From Citrobacter sp. MGH106 (GTDB lineage: Bacteria > Pseudomonadota > Gammaproteobacteria > Enterobacterales > Enterobacteriaceae): DNA of 64,000 bases. The notes beneath the pieces were generated by a model. That model saw only the letters and a list, made by a program, of their open reading frames with translations. It was not told where the DNA came from and ran no database searches. The position numbers were made by a program, and so were the translations under genes. Positions 51,744 to 61,172 of this stretch are shown here, piece by piece. The stretch lies in contig NZ_KQ089823.1 of assembly GCF_001037495.1 (NCBI RefSeq), positions 186,001 through 250,000 on the forward strand, given 5' to 3'. Within the stretch, counting starts at the first letter, position 1; each line of letters opens with the position of its first letter.

Positions 51744-52946
51744 TTAGGCGTGCGCCTCGGTAAATACGCTTCGCTGTGGCTGACGAATGGTGGTAGACAG
51801 TGCCAGTGAGATGATAAGCAGCGCGAAGATAACACAGAAGGTCACATAGAAGCCGCCAAACAGCGAGGCGATGATTGAACCGCAAATGCTGCCGATCCCA
51901 AAGCCAAGGTAGATAACACCATAGTTTTTCGCCAGATTATTCAGGCCGAAGAACTCACTTACCAGTGACGGGAACACGGTAATGGTGCCACCAAAGTTAA
52001 ACGCCACACAGGCAATCGCTGCAAAAAAGGTCGTGCTATTAAGCGGAGCGAAAAGCAGTGCCGCCATACCGACCAGAGAAACAACCTGACCAATGGTGAT
52101 AACACGAATACGGGAAATTTTGTCAGACAGAATACCCAGCACCAGACGACCTGACAGGTTAGCGATAGAAATCACCGTTACCGCATTGGCCGCCGTCGCC
52201 ACATCCATATGCGCCAGGCTTTGTGCGATATCTTTCGCCACACCAATCACATACAGACCACTCATACACGCTGTCAGGAACATCACTGCCAACATCCAGT
52301 ACTGTGGTTTACGCATGGACTGTGCCAGGGTGTAGTCGTTCTCAACAACGCCATTTACTGACTTCACTTCCTGATTTGGTGCATCTTTCATCAGCGTGGA
52401 ACCAAAGACAATCATCACCAACGCAATTGCACCCCAGATGATGAACGTTTTTTCCAGTCCAACGGTGGCCAGCAAATGGGTGTCGATAAATTTAAACCCG
52501 AGGCTGCCCAGACCATAAGAGCCGATAGCAAAGGCGGAAATCAGCCCTTTACGCTCAGGGAACCATTTTACGCAGTTAGAAAGCGTTAACAGATATCCAG
52601 CGCCGTCCGCCAGGCCGACCAATACCCCTGCGCTCAGCCACAACATAATCAGGCTGTCTGAGTGTGCCGTTAAGAAAAAGCCCACGCCCAGCAGGATACC
52701 GGATGCCATGGTGACGCGTTTCACGCCAAAACGTTCCTGAAGTTTACCGGCGACAGAAGAAGAAATCGCCAGGCCCAGGCTCAGCAAGCCAAAGGAAAAT
52801 GCGACCTGGCTGACAGGCGCATCCAGCTTCGAGGAGAGCGCGCCATTAAACAGGCTCCAGGTATAAACAGAACCTAAGGCAAATTGGGTAATGATAGTGC
52901 CGATAAGTGTCAGCCAGCGGGTACGCTGATAATCAGAAGTTTTCAT
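51744..52946 (-). CDS. yhjX: YhjX, pyruvate-inducible MFS transporter
   Basis: 400 aa, 12 helices, oxalate/formate-antiporter-like MFS family. ATG 52946 with AGGA at 8 bases; the upstream in-frame extension overlaps the operator. Orthologue of E. coli YhjX, the single strongly activated target of the pyruvate-sensing YpdA/YpdB system. Proposed pyruvate-related antiporter; substrate not proven. Confidence 0.94.
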   Translation of the reverse strand: MKTSDYQRTRWLTLIGTIITQFALGSVYTWSLFNGALSSKLDAPVSQVAFSFGLLSLGLAISSSVAGKLQERFGVKRVTMASGILLGVGFFLTAHSDSLIMLWLSAGVLVGLADGAGYLLTLSNCVKWFPERKGLISAFAIGSYGLGSLGFKFIDTHLLATVGLEKTFIIWGAIALVMIVFGSTLMKDAPNQEVKSVNGVVENDYTLAQSMRKPQYWMLAVMFLTACMSGLYVIGVAKDIAQSLAHMDVATAANAVTVISIANLSGRLVLGILSDKISRIRVITIGQVVSLVGMAALLFAPLNSTTFFAAIACVAFNFGGTITVFPSLVSEFFGLNNLAKNYGVIYLGFGIGSICGSIIASLFGGFYVTFCVIFALLIISLALSTTIRQPQRSVFTEAHA

Positions 52947-53027
52947 GGCAGTCTTCCTGCATAAACAAAAGGGAAATTCTCTGCTGACAACCATAACGAA
53001 GTGCAGTTTATGCAGGGAGAAAAAGGC

Positions 53028-53058
53028 ATGAGATGCCATCAGGACGGAATGAAATGCC
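53028..53058 (-). promoter_or_regulatory. YpdB binding site (direct repeat) of yhjX
   Basis: Minus strand GGCATTTCAT, 11 bases, GGCATCTCAT. The E. coli YpdB site is two GGCATTTCAT repeats 11 bases apart; 19 of 20 positions match. About 80-110 bases before yhjX. Confidence 0.92.
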
Positions 53059-53196
53059 TGGATTGCGGAATGAATGACTAGACAAAAAGTCGGGGGACTG
53101 AGTTTTCTCGCATGAGTTAGTACACACTATCGCTGGAAGGCGTGCGATTATTGATCTAAATATGTAAAAAAGTTGTTTTAGTTACGCATCATCTCG

Positions 53197-53901
53197 TTAA
53201 AATTTGGCACTCACCCCCATGGTGTACATATAGTCACTATTATTTGTACTTTTTTCCGCCTGAGAGAGCGCTGCATAAGCAGCCATGTGCGGGTTGAGCA
53301 GCATATCTGCCCCCACGGTGACATCCAGCCAGTTACCGTCCTGGCTCGCTGCCGTCATACGGCTGAGGCCAGACTGCGCCTTCCAGATATTCTCGCCAAA
53401 CTGCTGGTTATAGCTGATTTGCGCCCACGGTCTAACATCGCCAAACTGCGAATCTACCCGCCAGCCAACTGTACTCACGCTGGCATGCCACAGCGGATCG
53501 ATTTGTGTCACAGAGGTCGCGCTGTCCCCAAACTCGTTATAGGTAGAGGTTGTTGAACCGTCATAATGCAGGGCAGCAACCGGACCAGTAGTTACCTGCC
53601 TGGCCAGGGGAAAATTCCAGCCCATGCTCATACCGCTGGTTGCATCCAGAGTCTTTTGGTCCGCCATATTCATCACCGGTCCTGCTACGTTCTGAGTGGA
53701 GCGAATGCGCTCTTCCAGTACGTCGTTATAACGCGGTTGGTGATCGCTGTCCCATGTATAACGTTCAGCCGTATGACCTGACATAGCATCAACGATATAT
53801 TCTTGTTGCCAGCCATATGCGGTATTGGTGGACAATGCACATACTACGACGCTCACCAGAAAGCTTAACCTCTGGCGACCACTACTGTTTCTTATAATCA
53901 T
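53197..53901 (-). CDS. yhjY: YhjY, autotransporter-barrel-like outer membrane protein
   Basis: 234 aa. Signal peptide to about residue 32 (FLVSVVVCALSTNTAYG), a 60-residue linker, then a beta-barrel-like domain of about 130 residues ending in Phe (TMGVSAKF), the outer-membrane assembly signal. Orthologue of E. coli YhjY; resembles the translocator of GDSL-esterase autotransporters without a passenger. ATG 53901 with GGAG at 8 bases; the extra frame codon upstream is TTG. Confidence 0.88.
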   Translation of the reverse strand: MIIRNSSGRQRLSFLVSVVVCALSTNTAYGWQQEYIVDAMSGHTAERYTWDSDHQPRYNDVLEERIRSTQNVAGPVMNMADQKTLDATSGMSMGWNFPLARQVTTGPVAALHYDGSTTSTYNEFGDSATSVTQIDPLWHASVSTVGWRVDSQFGDVRPWAQISYNQQFGENIWKAQSGLSRMTAASQDGNWLDVTVGADMLLNPHMAAYAALSQAEKSTNNSDYMYTMGVSAKF

Positions 53902-54060
53902 CAACGCGACTCCAGAAAAGAGCCGAATTCGGCGATATTATTGTCATTGTGTGAAGGATATCGGGCACATCAGGCCCTGTATTAAATATTGTCTTTTTAG
54001 CTGGCGCGTCAAGGCGGGCCGAATGAATTTTTTACGCCAGTAAAAACAGCGAGGAAGAAT

Positions 54061-54624
54061 ATGCAGCGTTGCGGCTGGGTCAGTCAGGATCCACTTTACA
54101 TTGCCTATCACGACAAGGAATGGGGCGTCCCCGAAAACGATAGCAAAAAGCTGTTCGAGATGATCTGTCTGGAGGGACAGCAGGCTGGATTGTCGTGGAT
54201 CACCGTATTGAAGAAGCGGGAAAACTATCGCCACGCTTTTCACCACTTCGAGCCAGCAACCGTTGCAGCAATGACCGAAGATGACGTAGAAAGGCTGGTA
54301 CTGGATGCCGGCATTATTCGCCATCGCGGAAAAATTCAGGCCATTATTGGCAACGCGCGTGCATACCTGGCGATGGAGAAAAACGGTGAACCCTTTAACG
54401 AGTTCGTCTGGTCATTCGTCAATAATCAACCGCAGGTGACGCGCGCCGCCAGTCTGAGCGAAATTCCCACCTCCACCCCTGAGTCTGACGCACTCTCTAA
54501 GGCATTAAAAAAACGCGGGTTCAAGTTTGTTGGCACCACTATTTGTTATTCCTTTATGCAGGCCTGCGGCCTGGTTAACGACCATGTCACCGGTTGTATT
54601 TGTTACCCGGGAGGATCTACATGA
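54061..54624 (+). CDS. tag: 3-methyladenine DNA glycosylase I
   Basis: 187 aa constitutive glycosylase removing 3-methyladenine from DNA. Zinc-snap residues: Cys4 and His17 (MQRCGWVSQDPLYIAYHDKEWG) with the C-terminal His/Cys in NDHVTGCICYPG. Catalytic-pocket Glu in LFEMICLEGQQAGLSW. The stop overlaps yiaC by ATGA, so the two are coupled. Confidence 0.96.
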   Translation: MQRCGWVSQDPLYIAYHDKEWGVPENDSKKLFEMICLEGQQAGLSWITVLKKRENYRHAFHHFEPATVAAMTEDDVERLVLDAGIIRHRGKIQAIIGNARAYLAMEKNGEPFNEFVWSFVNNQPQVTRAASLSEIPTSTPESDALSKALKKRGFKFVGTTICYSFMQACGLVNDHVTGCICYPGGST

Positions 54625-55061
54625 TTCGCGAATCAAAGGCTGACGATCTTGCACCGATTCTGGCGCTATGGATGGAAAGCACTATTTATGCCCACCCCTT
54701 TATCGATGAACGCTACTGGCGCGAAAGTGAGTCCGTTGTACGCGATGTCTATTTGCCAGCCGCACAAACCTGGGTATGGGAGGAAAACGGTGTGCTAAAA
54801 GGCTTCGCCAGCGTGATTGAAGAACGCTTTTTGGGCGCACTGTTTGTTGAGCCTGCCGCCATCAGAAGTGGGATCGGTAAAGCGCTGGTGCAGTATGTGC
54901 AACAGCGCTTTTCATTACTCAGCCTGGAGGTCTACCAGAAGAATCAATCTGCGGTGAATTTCTACCATGCGCTGGGTTTTCGAATAGAAGACAGCGCATG
55001 GCAGGAAGAGACTCACCATCCAACATGGATTATGAGCTGGCAGGCGGATCAAACGCCGTAA
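54621..55061 (+). CDS. yiaC: YiaC, GNAT N-acetyltransferase
   Basis: 146 aa. GNAT motif [16 protein letters not shown] and motif [17 protein letters not shown]. Orthologue of E. coli YiaC, reported there as a protein lysine acetyltransferase. Somewhat diverged. ATG 54621 preceded by GGGAGGA inside the tag 3' end. Its last 32 bases overlap the convergent bisC gene. Confidence 0.92.
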   Translation: MIRESKADDLAPILALWMESTIYAHPFIDERYWRESESVVRDVYLPAAQTWVWEENGVLKGFASVIEERFLGALFVEPAAIRSGIGKALVQYVQQRFSLLSLEVYQKNQSAVNFYHALGFRIEDSAWQEETHHPTWIMSWQADQTP

Positions 55062-57363
55062 GCGCAAGCGCAGGCCCGCTGTACTTTTCGAGCCACGCCA
55101 CCGCGGTATTACCCGCGCAGCCGTTCCCCAGCTTTGAGCTGGGGAGATCTTTGGTCAGTACATTCACCGCACCATTTTTACAGATCCCCCCGGCAGACAG
55201 ATCTAAATCAGGCCAGGCACCTTCGTGAATACAAATGACTCCAGCTTTAATGCCTTCCGTCACCACCGCACCGGCCAGAATATGGCCGCGATGATTCCAC
55301 ACTCTGACCGTATCGCCATCCACGATGCCACGCGCTTGCGCATCCTGTGGGTGAATTGTCACTGGCTCCCGATCTGCTACCGCATACTTCTCACGTAGCG
55401 CACTGTAATTCAGCTGGCTGTGCAAACGGTGTGCCGGATGGGCTGAAAGCACCTGCAACTGGTCGGGTTCAGCATTCCCGAACCATTCATCCGGCTCCAG
55501 CCACATAGGGTGTCCCAAACAATCTGCATAGCCGTAACCCGCAATCTTCTGCGAGTAAATTTCGATCTTTCCGCTCTCCGTTTTCAATGGATACTTATGC
55601 GGGTCTCGGCGAAAATCGGCAAAACGGATAAACTGCGCATTGGCTGATTCTTCCGGCATTTCGATGAGTGTATTTCCCTGCCAGAATTCGGTGAATGGTG
55701 GCAACGTCACCTGCTGGCTGGCACCGCGTTGCCCGGCAATGTTGTAAAAAGTCTCCAGCCACTCCAGCTCGCTTTTGCCTTCCGTAAACCGTTCGTAACC
55801 GCCTTGCTCCCAGCGCTCGCTCAGTTCGGCAAAAACATCAAAATCATTGCGTGCTTCATCACGCGGCGCAACAACCTGTTTCATCGGCACCAGATGCTGA
55901 TTGCTGTAATCCCCGGTCATGGTTAAATCGTTGCGCTCAAAAGAGGTCGTTGCGGGTAATACAATATCGGCGTGCCTGGCTGCCGCAGTCCAGAAACACT
56001 CCGAGATAACCACCAGCTCTGGCTTTTGCCAGGCACGGATCAGGCGATTCGTGTCCTGGTGATGGGTGAAGTTTGCTCCGCCCGCCCACCAGAGAAAACG
56101 GATGTCGGGAAAATGTCTGTCCATACCGTTGTGCTGATAGAAACCTCCGGGGTTCTCCAGCGCTTCGACAATACGCGCCACCGGAATTTTATCCACCGCA
56201 TCAGTGCCGCCTTTTACGTTCCCCTGCATCGAGGCCAGGACAGCAGCGCGACGTGTCGGATTACCGCCATTAGCAAAATGGTACGAGAGGCCAAACCCTC
56301 CGCCAGGAGTGCCAATTTGGCCGAGCATGGCGGCAAGTGTGACAATCATCCAGTGCTTTTGCTCACCATACTGCTGGCGTTGCATACCCCATCCAGCCAT
56401 CAACATAGTGGTATTTTGGTGAAATATTTCGGCAAGTTCGCGTATTTTCACCGCCTGAATTCCACAAATATCCGCTGCCCACTCTGCTGTTTTGGCCATA
56501 TCATCGGTTTTTCCCAGTAGATAATCAGCAAACCGTTCATAACCGGTAGTACAGCGAGCCAGGAAGGCCTCGTCATGCCAGCCGTTCTCCACCAGCGTAT
56601 GCGCAATCCCCAGCATCAGCGCAACGTCGGTCCCCATATGTGGGGCTATCCATTCCATCTTGTCACCGAAGAAATCGACGCTTTCCGATCGCATTGGATC
56701 AATGCAGATCAACCGCTTGCCGCTGTTTCGCAATGCCTCAAAGTACGTCAGCCCTTGTTCGTCAGAGGCATTCCAGGCAATCTTCAGAGTGTTGAGCGGA
56801 TTAGCGCTCCATAACACCACCACATCGCTGTGTTCCAGCACCACCGGCCAGCTGGTCTGCTGCTGGTAAACTTCGTTTCCACCCACCACATACGGCATGA
56901 TGGCCTGTGCAGCCCCGGTAGAGTAATCCCCCAGATGCCCGGTATACCCCCCTGCCAGCGCCATGTAACGCTGCAACAAAGTTGATGCTTTGTGTAACAC
57001 ACCATTTGAACGCCAGCCATACGAGCCGGCAAAAATCGAAGCAGGTCCGTAGCTCTCACGGATGCGTTTATGCTGCGTATGAATAAGATTCAGCGCGTCA
57101 TCCCAGCTTACGCGGACAAACTCATCCTGCCCACGCACGCCCAGCGGAGCCTCTGGCGAGGCGAGAAACCCTTTACGTACCATAGGAAAACGCACCCGCG
57201 TTTTGCTGTGTACCTGATCGCATACAACGGTTTGCAAAGAGTTGGGGTGGGATGTGGGCAGTGCGCCACGGGAGGAGAACACGGTATCGCCATCTGTCTC
57301 CACGAGAATGGGTCCCCAGTGTGCGGCGGTTAATACCGAGTAACGTGCGGGTGAATTAGCCAA
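55030..57363 (-). CDS. bisC: Biotin/methionine sulfoxide reductase BisC (TTG start)
   Basis: 777 aa cytoplasmic molybdenum (bis-MGD) enzyme reducing biotin sulfoxide and free methionine-S-sulfoxide; DMSO reductase family. Mo-site segment [23 protein letters not shown] with the Ser ligand, later [12 protein letters not shown] and [11 protein letters not shown]. Start is TTG at 57363: AGGAG lies 7 bases upstream, the protein then begins [12 protein letters not shown] like E. coli, and the length is exactly 777. The 33-codon ATG extension to 57462 is rejected. Confidence 0.94.
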   Translation of the reverse strand: MANSPARYSVLTAAHWGPILVETDGDTVFSSRGALPTSHPNSLQTVVCDQVHSKTRVRFPMVRKGFLASPEAPLGVRGQDEFVRVSWDDALNLIHTQHKRIRESYGPASIFAGSYGWRSNGVLHKASTLLQRYMALAGGYTGHLGDYSTGAAQAIMPYVVGGNEVYQQQTSWPVVLEHSDVVVLWSANPLNTLKIAWNASDEQGLTYFEALRNSGKRLICIDPMRSESVDFFGDKMEWIAPHMGTDVALMLGIAHTLVENGWHDEAFLARCTTGYERFADYLLGKTDDMAKTAEWAADICGIQAVKIRELAEIFHQNTTMLMAGWGMQRQQYGEQKHWMIVTLAAMLGQIGTPGGGFGLSYHFANGGNPTRRAAVLASMQGNVKGGTDAVDKIPVARIVEALENPGGFYQHNGMDRHFPDIRFLWWAGGANFTHHQDTNRLIRAWQKPELVVISECFWTAAARHADIVLPATTSFERNDLTMTGDYSNQHLVPMKQVVAPRDEARNDFDVFAELSERWEQGGYERFTEGKSELEWLETFYNIAGQRGASQQVTLPPFTEFWQGNTLIEMPEESANAQFIRFADFRRDPHKYPLKTESGKIEIYSQKIAGYGYADCLGHPMWLEPDEWFGNAEPDQLQVLSAHPAHRLHSQLNYSALREKYAVADREPVTIHPQDAQARGIVDGDTVRVWNHRGHILAGAVVTEGIKAGVICIHEGAWPDLDLSAGGICKNGAVNVLTKDLPSSKLGNGCAGNTAVAWLEKYSGPALALTAFDPPASS

Positions 57364-57524
57364 GATGGCACTCCTGAATGCGATGTGACGGGGATATTTA
57401 TTATGCCGTTCAATGTTACTTACAAATTTCAGAGTCTTCCCTGGAATTTTCTTCATGTTCACACGTCATAATCATCCGCCACGGTCGCTGTGGTAAAGAA
57501 GAAAAAAGTCATTAAGGAATTGAG

Positions 57525-58187
57525 ATGAAGAAACGTGTATTTGTGATTGCTGCCATCGTGAGCGGCGCCCTGGCAGTTTCTGGCTGCACAACAAACCCAT
57601 ATACCGGTGAGCGCGAAGCGGGTAAATCCGGCATGGGTGCGGGCATTGGTTCGCTTGTTGGCGCTGGCATTGGCGCGCTCTCCTCGTCGAAGAAAGATCG
57701 CGGCAAAGGCGCGCTGATTGGTGCAGCAGCAGGTGCTGCTGTTGGTGGTGGCATTGGTTATTACATGGATGTGCAGGAAGCGAAACTACGCGAAAAAATG
57801 CAGGGAACTGGCGTAAGCGTGACGCGCAGTGGCGATAACATCATTCTGAATATGCCAAATAACGTCACCTTCGACAGCAGTAGCGCTAACCTGAAACCAG
57901 CAGGGGCAAACACCCTTACCGGCGTGGCAATGGTGCTGAAAGAGTACAATAAAACCGCAGTAAACGTATTAGGCTTTACTGACAGCACCGGCAGCCAGGA
58001 TCTGAATATGCGCCTGTCACAACAGCGTGCTGACTCTGTAGCCAGTGCCCTGATCACTCAGGGTGTGGAAGCAAACCGTATTCGCACCCGTGGTATGGGC
58101 CCGGCGAACCCGATCGCCAGCAACAGCACCGCCGAAGGCAAAGCACAGAACCGTCGTGTAGAGATCACCTTAAGCCCAATCCAGTAA
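57525..58187 (+). CDS. yiaD: YiaD, OmpA-like lipoprotein
   Basis: 220 aa outer-membrane lipoprotein. Signal peptide with lipobox AVSGC (acylated Cys21), a glycine-zipper hydrophobic segment (GMGAGIGSLVGAGIGALSS, ALIGAAAGAAVGGGIGYYM), then an OmpA/MotB peptidoglycan-binding domain (about 105-220, GFTDSTGSQDLNMRLSQQRADSVASAL, NRRVEITL). E. coli YiaD suppresses a bamD mutant when over-made. Confidence 0.95.
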   Translation: MKKRVFVIAAIVSGALAVSGCTTNPYTGEREAGKSGMGAGIGSLVGAGIGALSSSKKDRGKGALIGAAAGAAVGGGIGYYMDVQEAKLREKMQGTGVSVTRSGDNIILNMPNNVTFDSSSANLKPAGANTLTGVAMVLKEYNKTAVNVLGFTDSTGSQDLNMRLSQQRADSVASALITQGVEANRIRTRGMGPANPIASNSTAEGKAQNRRVEITLSPIQ

Positions 58188-58195
58188 ACGTATGC

Positions 58196-58223
58196 GCCGG
58201 GTGGAGGCTCCGCCTTGCCCGGC
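58196..58223. repeat. REP-like element after yiaD
   Basis: GCCGGGTGGAGGC ... GCCTTGCCCGGC, imperfect palindrome right after the yiaD stop. Confidence 0.65.
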
Positions 58224-58299
58224 CTACGTCCGGCAGGAAGCACTTGCCATCGTCAATTTTCGCGTTAAGGTGTTCTCACTTTCTGGCGAGGGAACCTTA

Positions 58300-59316
58300 A
58301 TGGCAAAATCAGCACGCCCAACCATCAGCGATGTGGCAAAAGCCGCTAAAACGGGTAAGACCAGCATTTCACGTTACCTTAACGGTGAGAAACATCTGCT
58401 ATCCGACGCGCTGTTGGCCCGTATTGAACAAGCCATTGCCGATCTCGACTATCGCCCCAGCCTGATGGCGCGAGGCCTGAAACATGGCCGTACCCGTCTG
58501 ATCGGACTGATTATCGCCGATATTACCAATCCCTACTCCGTTAATGTCCTGAGCGGTATTGAAGCGGCCTGTCGCGAAAAAGGTTTTACCCCTCTGGTCT
58601 GTAACACCAACAACGAAGTGGATCAGGAACTGCATTATCTCGACCTGCTGCGAAGCTACCAGGTTGAAGGAATTGTGGTGAATGCTGTAGGCATGCGTGA
58701 AGAGGGGTTAAACCGCCTGCAACAGTCCGCACTACCGATGGTGCTAATTGACCGTAAAATCCCTGATTTCGCCTGCGACATGGTCGGGCTCGATAACACT
58801 CAGGCAGCAACGGTCGCCACTGAGCACCTGGTCGAACAAGGTTTTGAAGCTATTCTGTTTCTCAGCGAACCTTTAGGCATGGTTAATACTCGCCGCGAGC
58901 GCCTGAGTGCCTTTCGCGCGACGCTGGCACAATACCCTGGCGTCATCGCAGAAAATGCCGAAGTCCCGTTGGCGGAAAATATGCAACTGGATGACACGCT
59001 GCGCCAGTTTCACCAACAACATCGGGGAATGCGCAAAGCTGTTATCTCAGCCAACGGCGCCCTCACGCTACAGGTTGCCCGCGCACTGAAGCGGATTGGC
59101 CTCAATTGGGGCAGCGACATCGGCCTGCTCGGTTTTGATGAGCTGGAATGGGCCGAGCTGGCAGGCGTGGGCATTACTACTTTGAAACAGCCGACGTGGC
59201 AGATTGGTTATACCGCCGTAGAGCAGGTTGTGCGCCGGATTAATGGTGGATCCGATGCCATTCAGGAGCAGGTTTTCTCCGGTGAACTGATCGTTCGCGG
59301 CTCCACCGCCCGCTAA
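58300..59316 (+). CDS. LacI-family regulator of the kgu operon (PtxS-like)
   Basis: 338 aa. N-terminal LacI helix-turn-helix (PTISDVAKAAKTGKTSISRYLNGEKHLLSDALLARIEQAI) and hinge (YRPSLMARGLKHGRT), then a sugar-binding domain with FDELEWAELAGVGITTLKQPTWQIG near the end. ATG 58300 with GAGGG at 7 bases; the longer frame back to 58192 runs through the REP. Gene order regulator-kguE-kguK-kguT-kguD equals Pseudomonas ptxS-kguEKTD, where PtxS senses 2-ketogluconate. A perfect PtxS-like palindrome follows at 59365. Confidence 0.88.
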   Translation: MAKSARPTISDVAKAAKTGKTSISRYLNGEKHLLSDALLARIEQAIADLDYRPSLMARGLKHGRTRLIGLIIADITNPYSVNVLSGIEAACREKGFTPLVCNTNNEVDQELHYLDLLRSYQVEGIVVNAVGMREEGLNRLQQSALPMVLIDRKIPDFACDMVGLDNTQAATVATEHLVEQGFEAILFLSEPLGMVNTRRERLSAFRATLAQYPGVIAENAEVPLAENMQLDDTLRQFHQQHRGMRKAVISANGALTLQVARALKRIGLNWGSDIGLLGFDELEWAELAGVGITTLKQPTWQIGYTAVEQVVRRINGGSDAIQEQVFSGELIVRGSTAR

Positions 59317-59364
59317 ATTTCCTTCGTGATGGTGATCATAAATTCGGCATCATGCCCTTTTCTT

Positions 59365-59378
59365 TGGAACCGGTTCCA
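59365..59378. promoter_or_regulatory. PtxS-type operator ahead of kguE
   Basis: TGGAACCGGTTCCA, a perfect 14-bp palindrome with the CpG centre typical of LacI-family sites. Pseudomonas PtxS binds TGAAACCGGTTTCA, which differs by one base per arm. It is 39 bases before kguE. Confidence 0.85.
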
Positions 59379-59416
59379 TTTAGCGTTATAGCAAGAGCGA
59401 TAGTTTTGGAGTTTCC

Positions 59417-60166
59417 ATGAACAGAAAAATTATGGTGGTCACCGCCGCCTACGGCTATGACCAGGTACGCGCAGCCGGTGGGCAAACCGCGATATTGCCC
59501 GTCATTGCAGAAGCTGGCGCGGACGGCGTCGAAATTCGCCGCGAAATGTTGACCAACACCGAGCTCAACACGCTGTCAACCATGGCGTCAGCTATTGAAA
59601 TTTTTGGTCTGCTGGCCTGCTACTCCGCACCAGAGCCGCTGTTCCTTGAAGATGGTAGTCTCAATCCCCGGATCCCATCACTGCTTCAGGAAGCACAGGT
59701 CCTGCAGGCGCTGTGGTTAAAAGTATCCCTCGGACATTTTTCCCATACAGATCAGTTCGACACATTGCGTAACTGGCTGGATACCAGTGGTATGGAGCTG
59801 GTCGTCGAAAATGATCAAACACCTTGTGGCCGCCTGCAACCAATGCAGCGTTTTAACGAAGCCTGCCAGACCCTGAACCTGCCGGTAACTCTGACCTTCG
59901 ATATGGGCAACTGGTTGTGGGTAGGCGACACCCCGGAAGAAGCAGCGCAGCAGCTGGCATCTGCCGTGGGATATATCCATGTGAAAGCCGCCACACCACA
60001 TCACGACAGCTATCGTGCTGTGCCGCCTGATGAAGCAGACTCACGCTGGATGACGCTGCTAAACAAACTGCCCGCAGATGTGCCGCGCGGCATTGAGTTT
60101 CCCCTGGAAGGGCAAGATTTGGCGGCGGTAACCCGTCACTACGTCGATCTGTTACGCAAGGAGTAA
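59417..60166 (+). CDS. kguE: KguE-like sugar phosphate isomerase/epimerase
   Basis: 249 aa TIM-barrel protein of the xylose-isomerase/AP-endonuclease-2 group. Metal-ligand candidates: Glu in LVVENDQTP, Asp in TFDMGNW, His in YIHVKAA and Glu in RGIEFPLEG. Starts the 2-ketogluconate operon with GGAG five bases upstream. In Pseudomonas KguE is called an epimerase, but its exact reaction is not established. Three bases before kguK. Confidence 0.8.
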   Translation: MNRKIMVVTAAYGYDQVRAAGGQTAILPVIAEAGADGVEIRREMLTNTELNTLSTMASAIEIFGLLACYSAPEPLFLEDGSLNPRIPSLLQEAQVLQALWLKVSLGHFSHTDQFDTLRNWLDTSGMELVVENDQTPCGRLQPMQRFNEACQTLNLPVTLTFDMGNWLWVGDTPEEAAQQLASAVGYIHVKAATPHHDSYRAVPPDEADSRWMTLLNKLPADVPRGIEFPLEGQDLAAVTRHYVDLLRKE

Positions 60167-60169
60167 CGC

Positions 60170-61108
60170 ATGAAAAATTCACTGGATGTCGTCACCATTG
60201 GTGAAGCGATGGCGATGTTTGTCGCCACGCAAACGGGTGATTTGGCGGACGTAGAGCAGTTTATCAAGCGCGTAGCGGGCGCTGAACTCAATGTGGCAAC
60301 CGGCCTTGCCCGCCTGGGCTTGAAGGTCGGCTGGGTGAGTCGCGTGGGTAACGACAGTTTTGGTCGTTTTATTCTTAAGTCGCTGGCGAAAGAAGGGATT
60401 GATGCGCAGGGAGTTACCCAGGACGGGCGCTACGCAACCGGCTTTCAGTTAAAATCTAAAACCGAAAATGGAACCGATCCCATTGTGGAGTATTTCCGCA
60501 AAGGCTCCGCCGCCAGCCACCTCAGTGTTGAGGATTATCACGATGGATACTTCTCCAGCGCGCGTCATCTGCACCTGAGCGGCGTTGCGGCAGCACTGTC
60601 AGCAAGTTCATATGCGCTGCTGTCTCATACTGCCCGCACCATGAAAGCGATGGGTAAGACAATCTCATTTGACCCGAACCTACGCCCGGTGCTGTGGAAA
60701 AGCGAAACAGAAATGGTGGAGAAACTCAATCGATTAGCCTTTCAGGCTGACTGGGTTCTACCGGGGTTAAAAGAGGGCATGATTTTAACCGGGCAACAGA
60801 CCCCTGAAGGCATCGCAGACTTTTATCTGCGCCACGGCGTCAAGGCAGTGATCATCAAAACCGGGGCCGATGGCGCCTGGTATAAAGCCGCCAATGGCGA
60901 GCACGGTAGTGTCGCGCCAGTGAGAGTCGACAACGTTGTCGACACCGTTGGCGCGGGCGATGGTTTTGCCGTGGGTGTAATCAGTGCACTACTGGAAGGA
61001 CGCTCTCTGCATCAGGCAGTAACCCGAGGCAACAAAATTGGTGCACTGGCCATTCAGGTTCAGGGCGACAGCGAAGGCTTACCCACACGTGAACAATTAG
61101 GGGAATAA
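60170..61108 (+). CDS. kguK: 2-ketogluconate kinase (PfkB family)
   Basis: 312 aa. N-terminal DVVTIGEAMAMFVA and GAELNVATGLARLG; C-terminal PfkB signature DTVGAGDGFAVGVISALL with the catalytic Asp. Expected to make 2-keto-6-phosphogluconate for reduction by the operon's reductase. It is clearly a different enzyme from kdgK at 32136. The assignment rests on operon context; a KDG-type specificity is the alternative. Confidence 0.82.
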   Translation: MKNSLDVVTIGEAMAMFVATQTGDLADVEQFIKRVAGAELNVATGLARLGLKVGWVSRVGNDSFGRFILKSLAKEGIDAQGVTQDGRYATGFQLKSKTENGTDPIVEYFRKGSAASHLSVEDYHDGYFSSARHLHLSGVAAALSASSYALLSHTARTMKAMGKTISFDPNLRPVLWKSETEMVEKLNRLAFQADWVLPGLKEGMILTGQQTPEGIADFYLRHGVKAVIIKTGADGAWYKAANGEHGSVAPVRVDNVVDTVGAGDGFAVGVISALLEGRSLHQAVTRGNKIGALAIQVQGDSEGLPTREQLGE

Positions 61109-61172
61109 ACCCCCGACCCTCTCTGTACCCTACATGCAGAGGCGGCATAACAGCATAACCAGAGGGCAATCT

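Noticed and set aside
57364-57462. ATG start of bisC at 57462
   Set aside because: Adds 33 residues not in the family, and the TTG at 57363 has a strong ribosome site and gives the exact family length.
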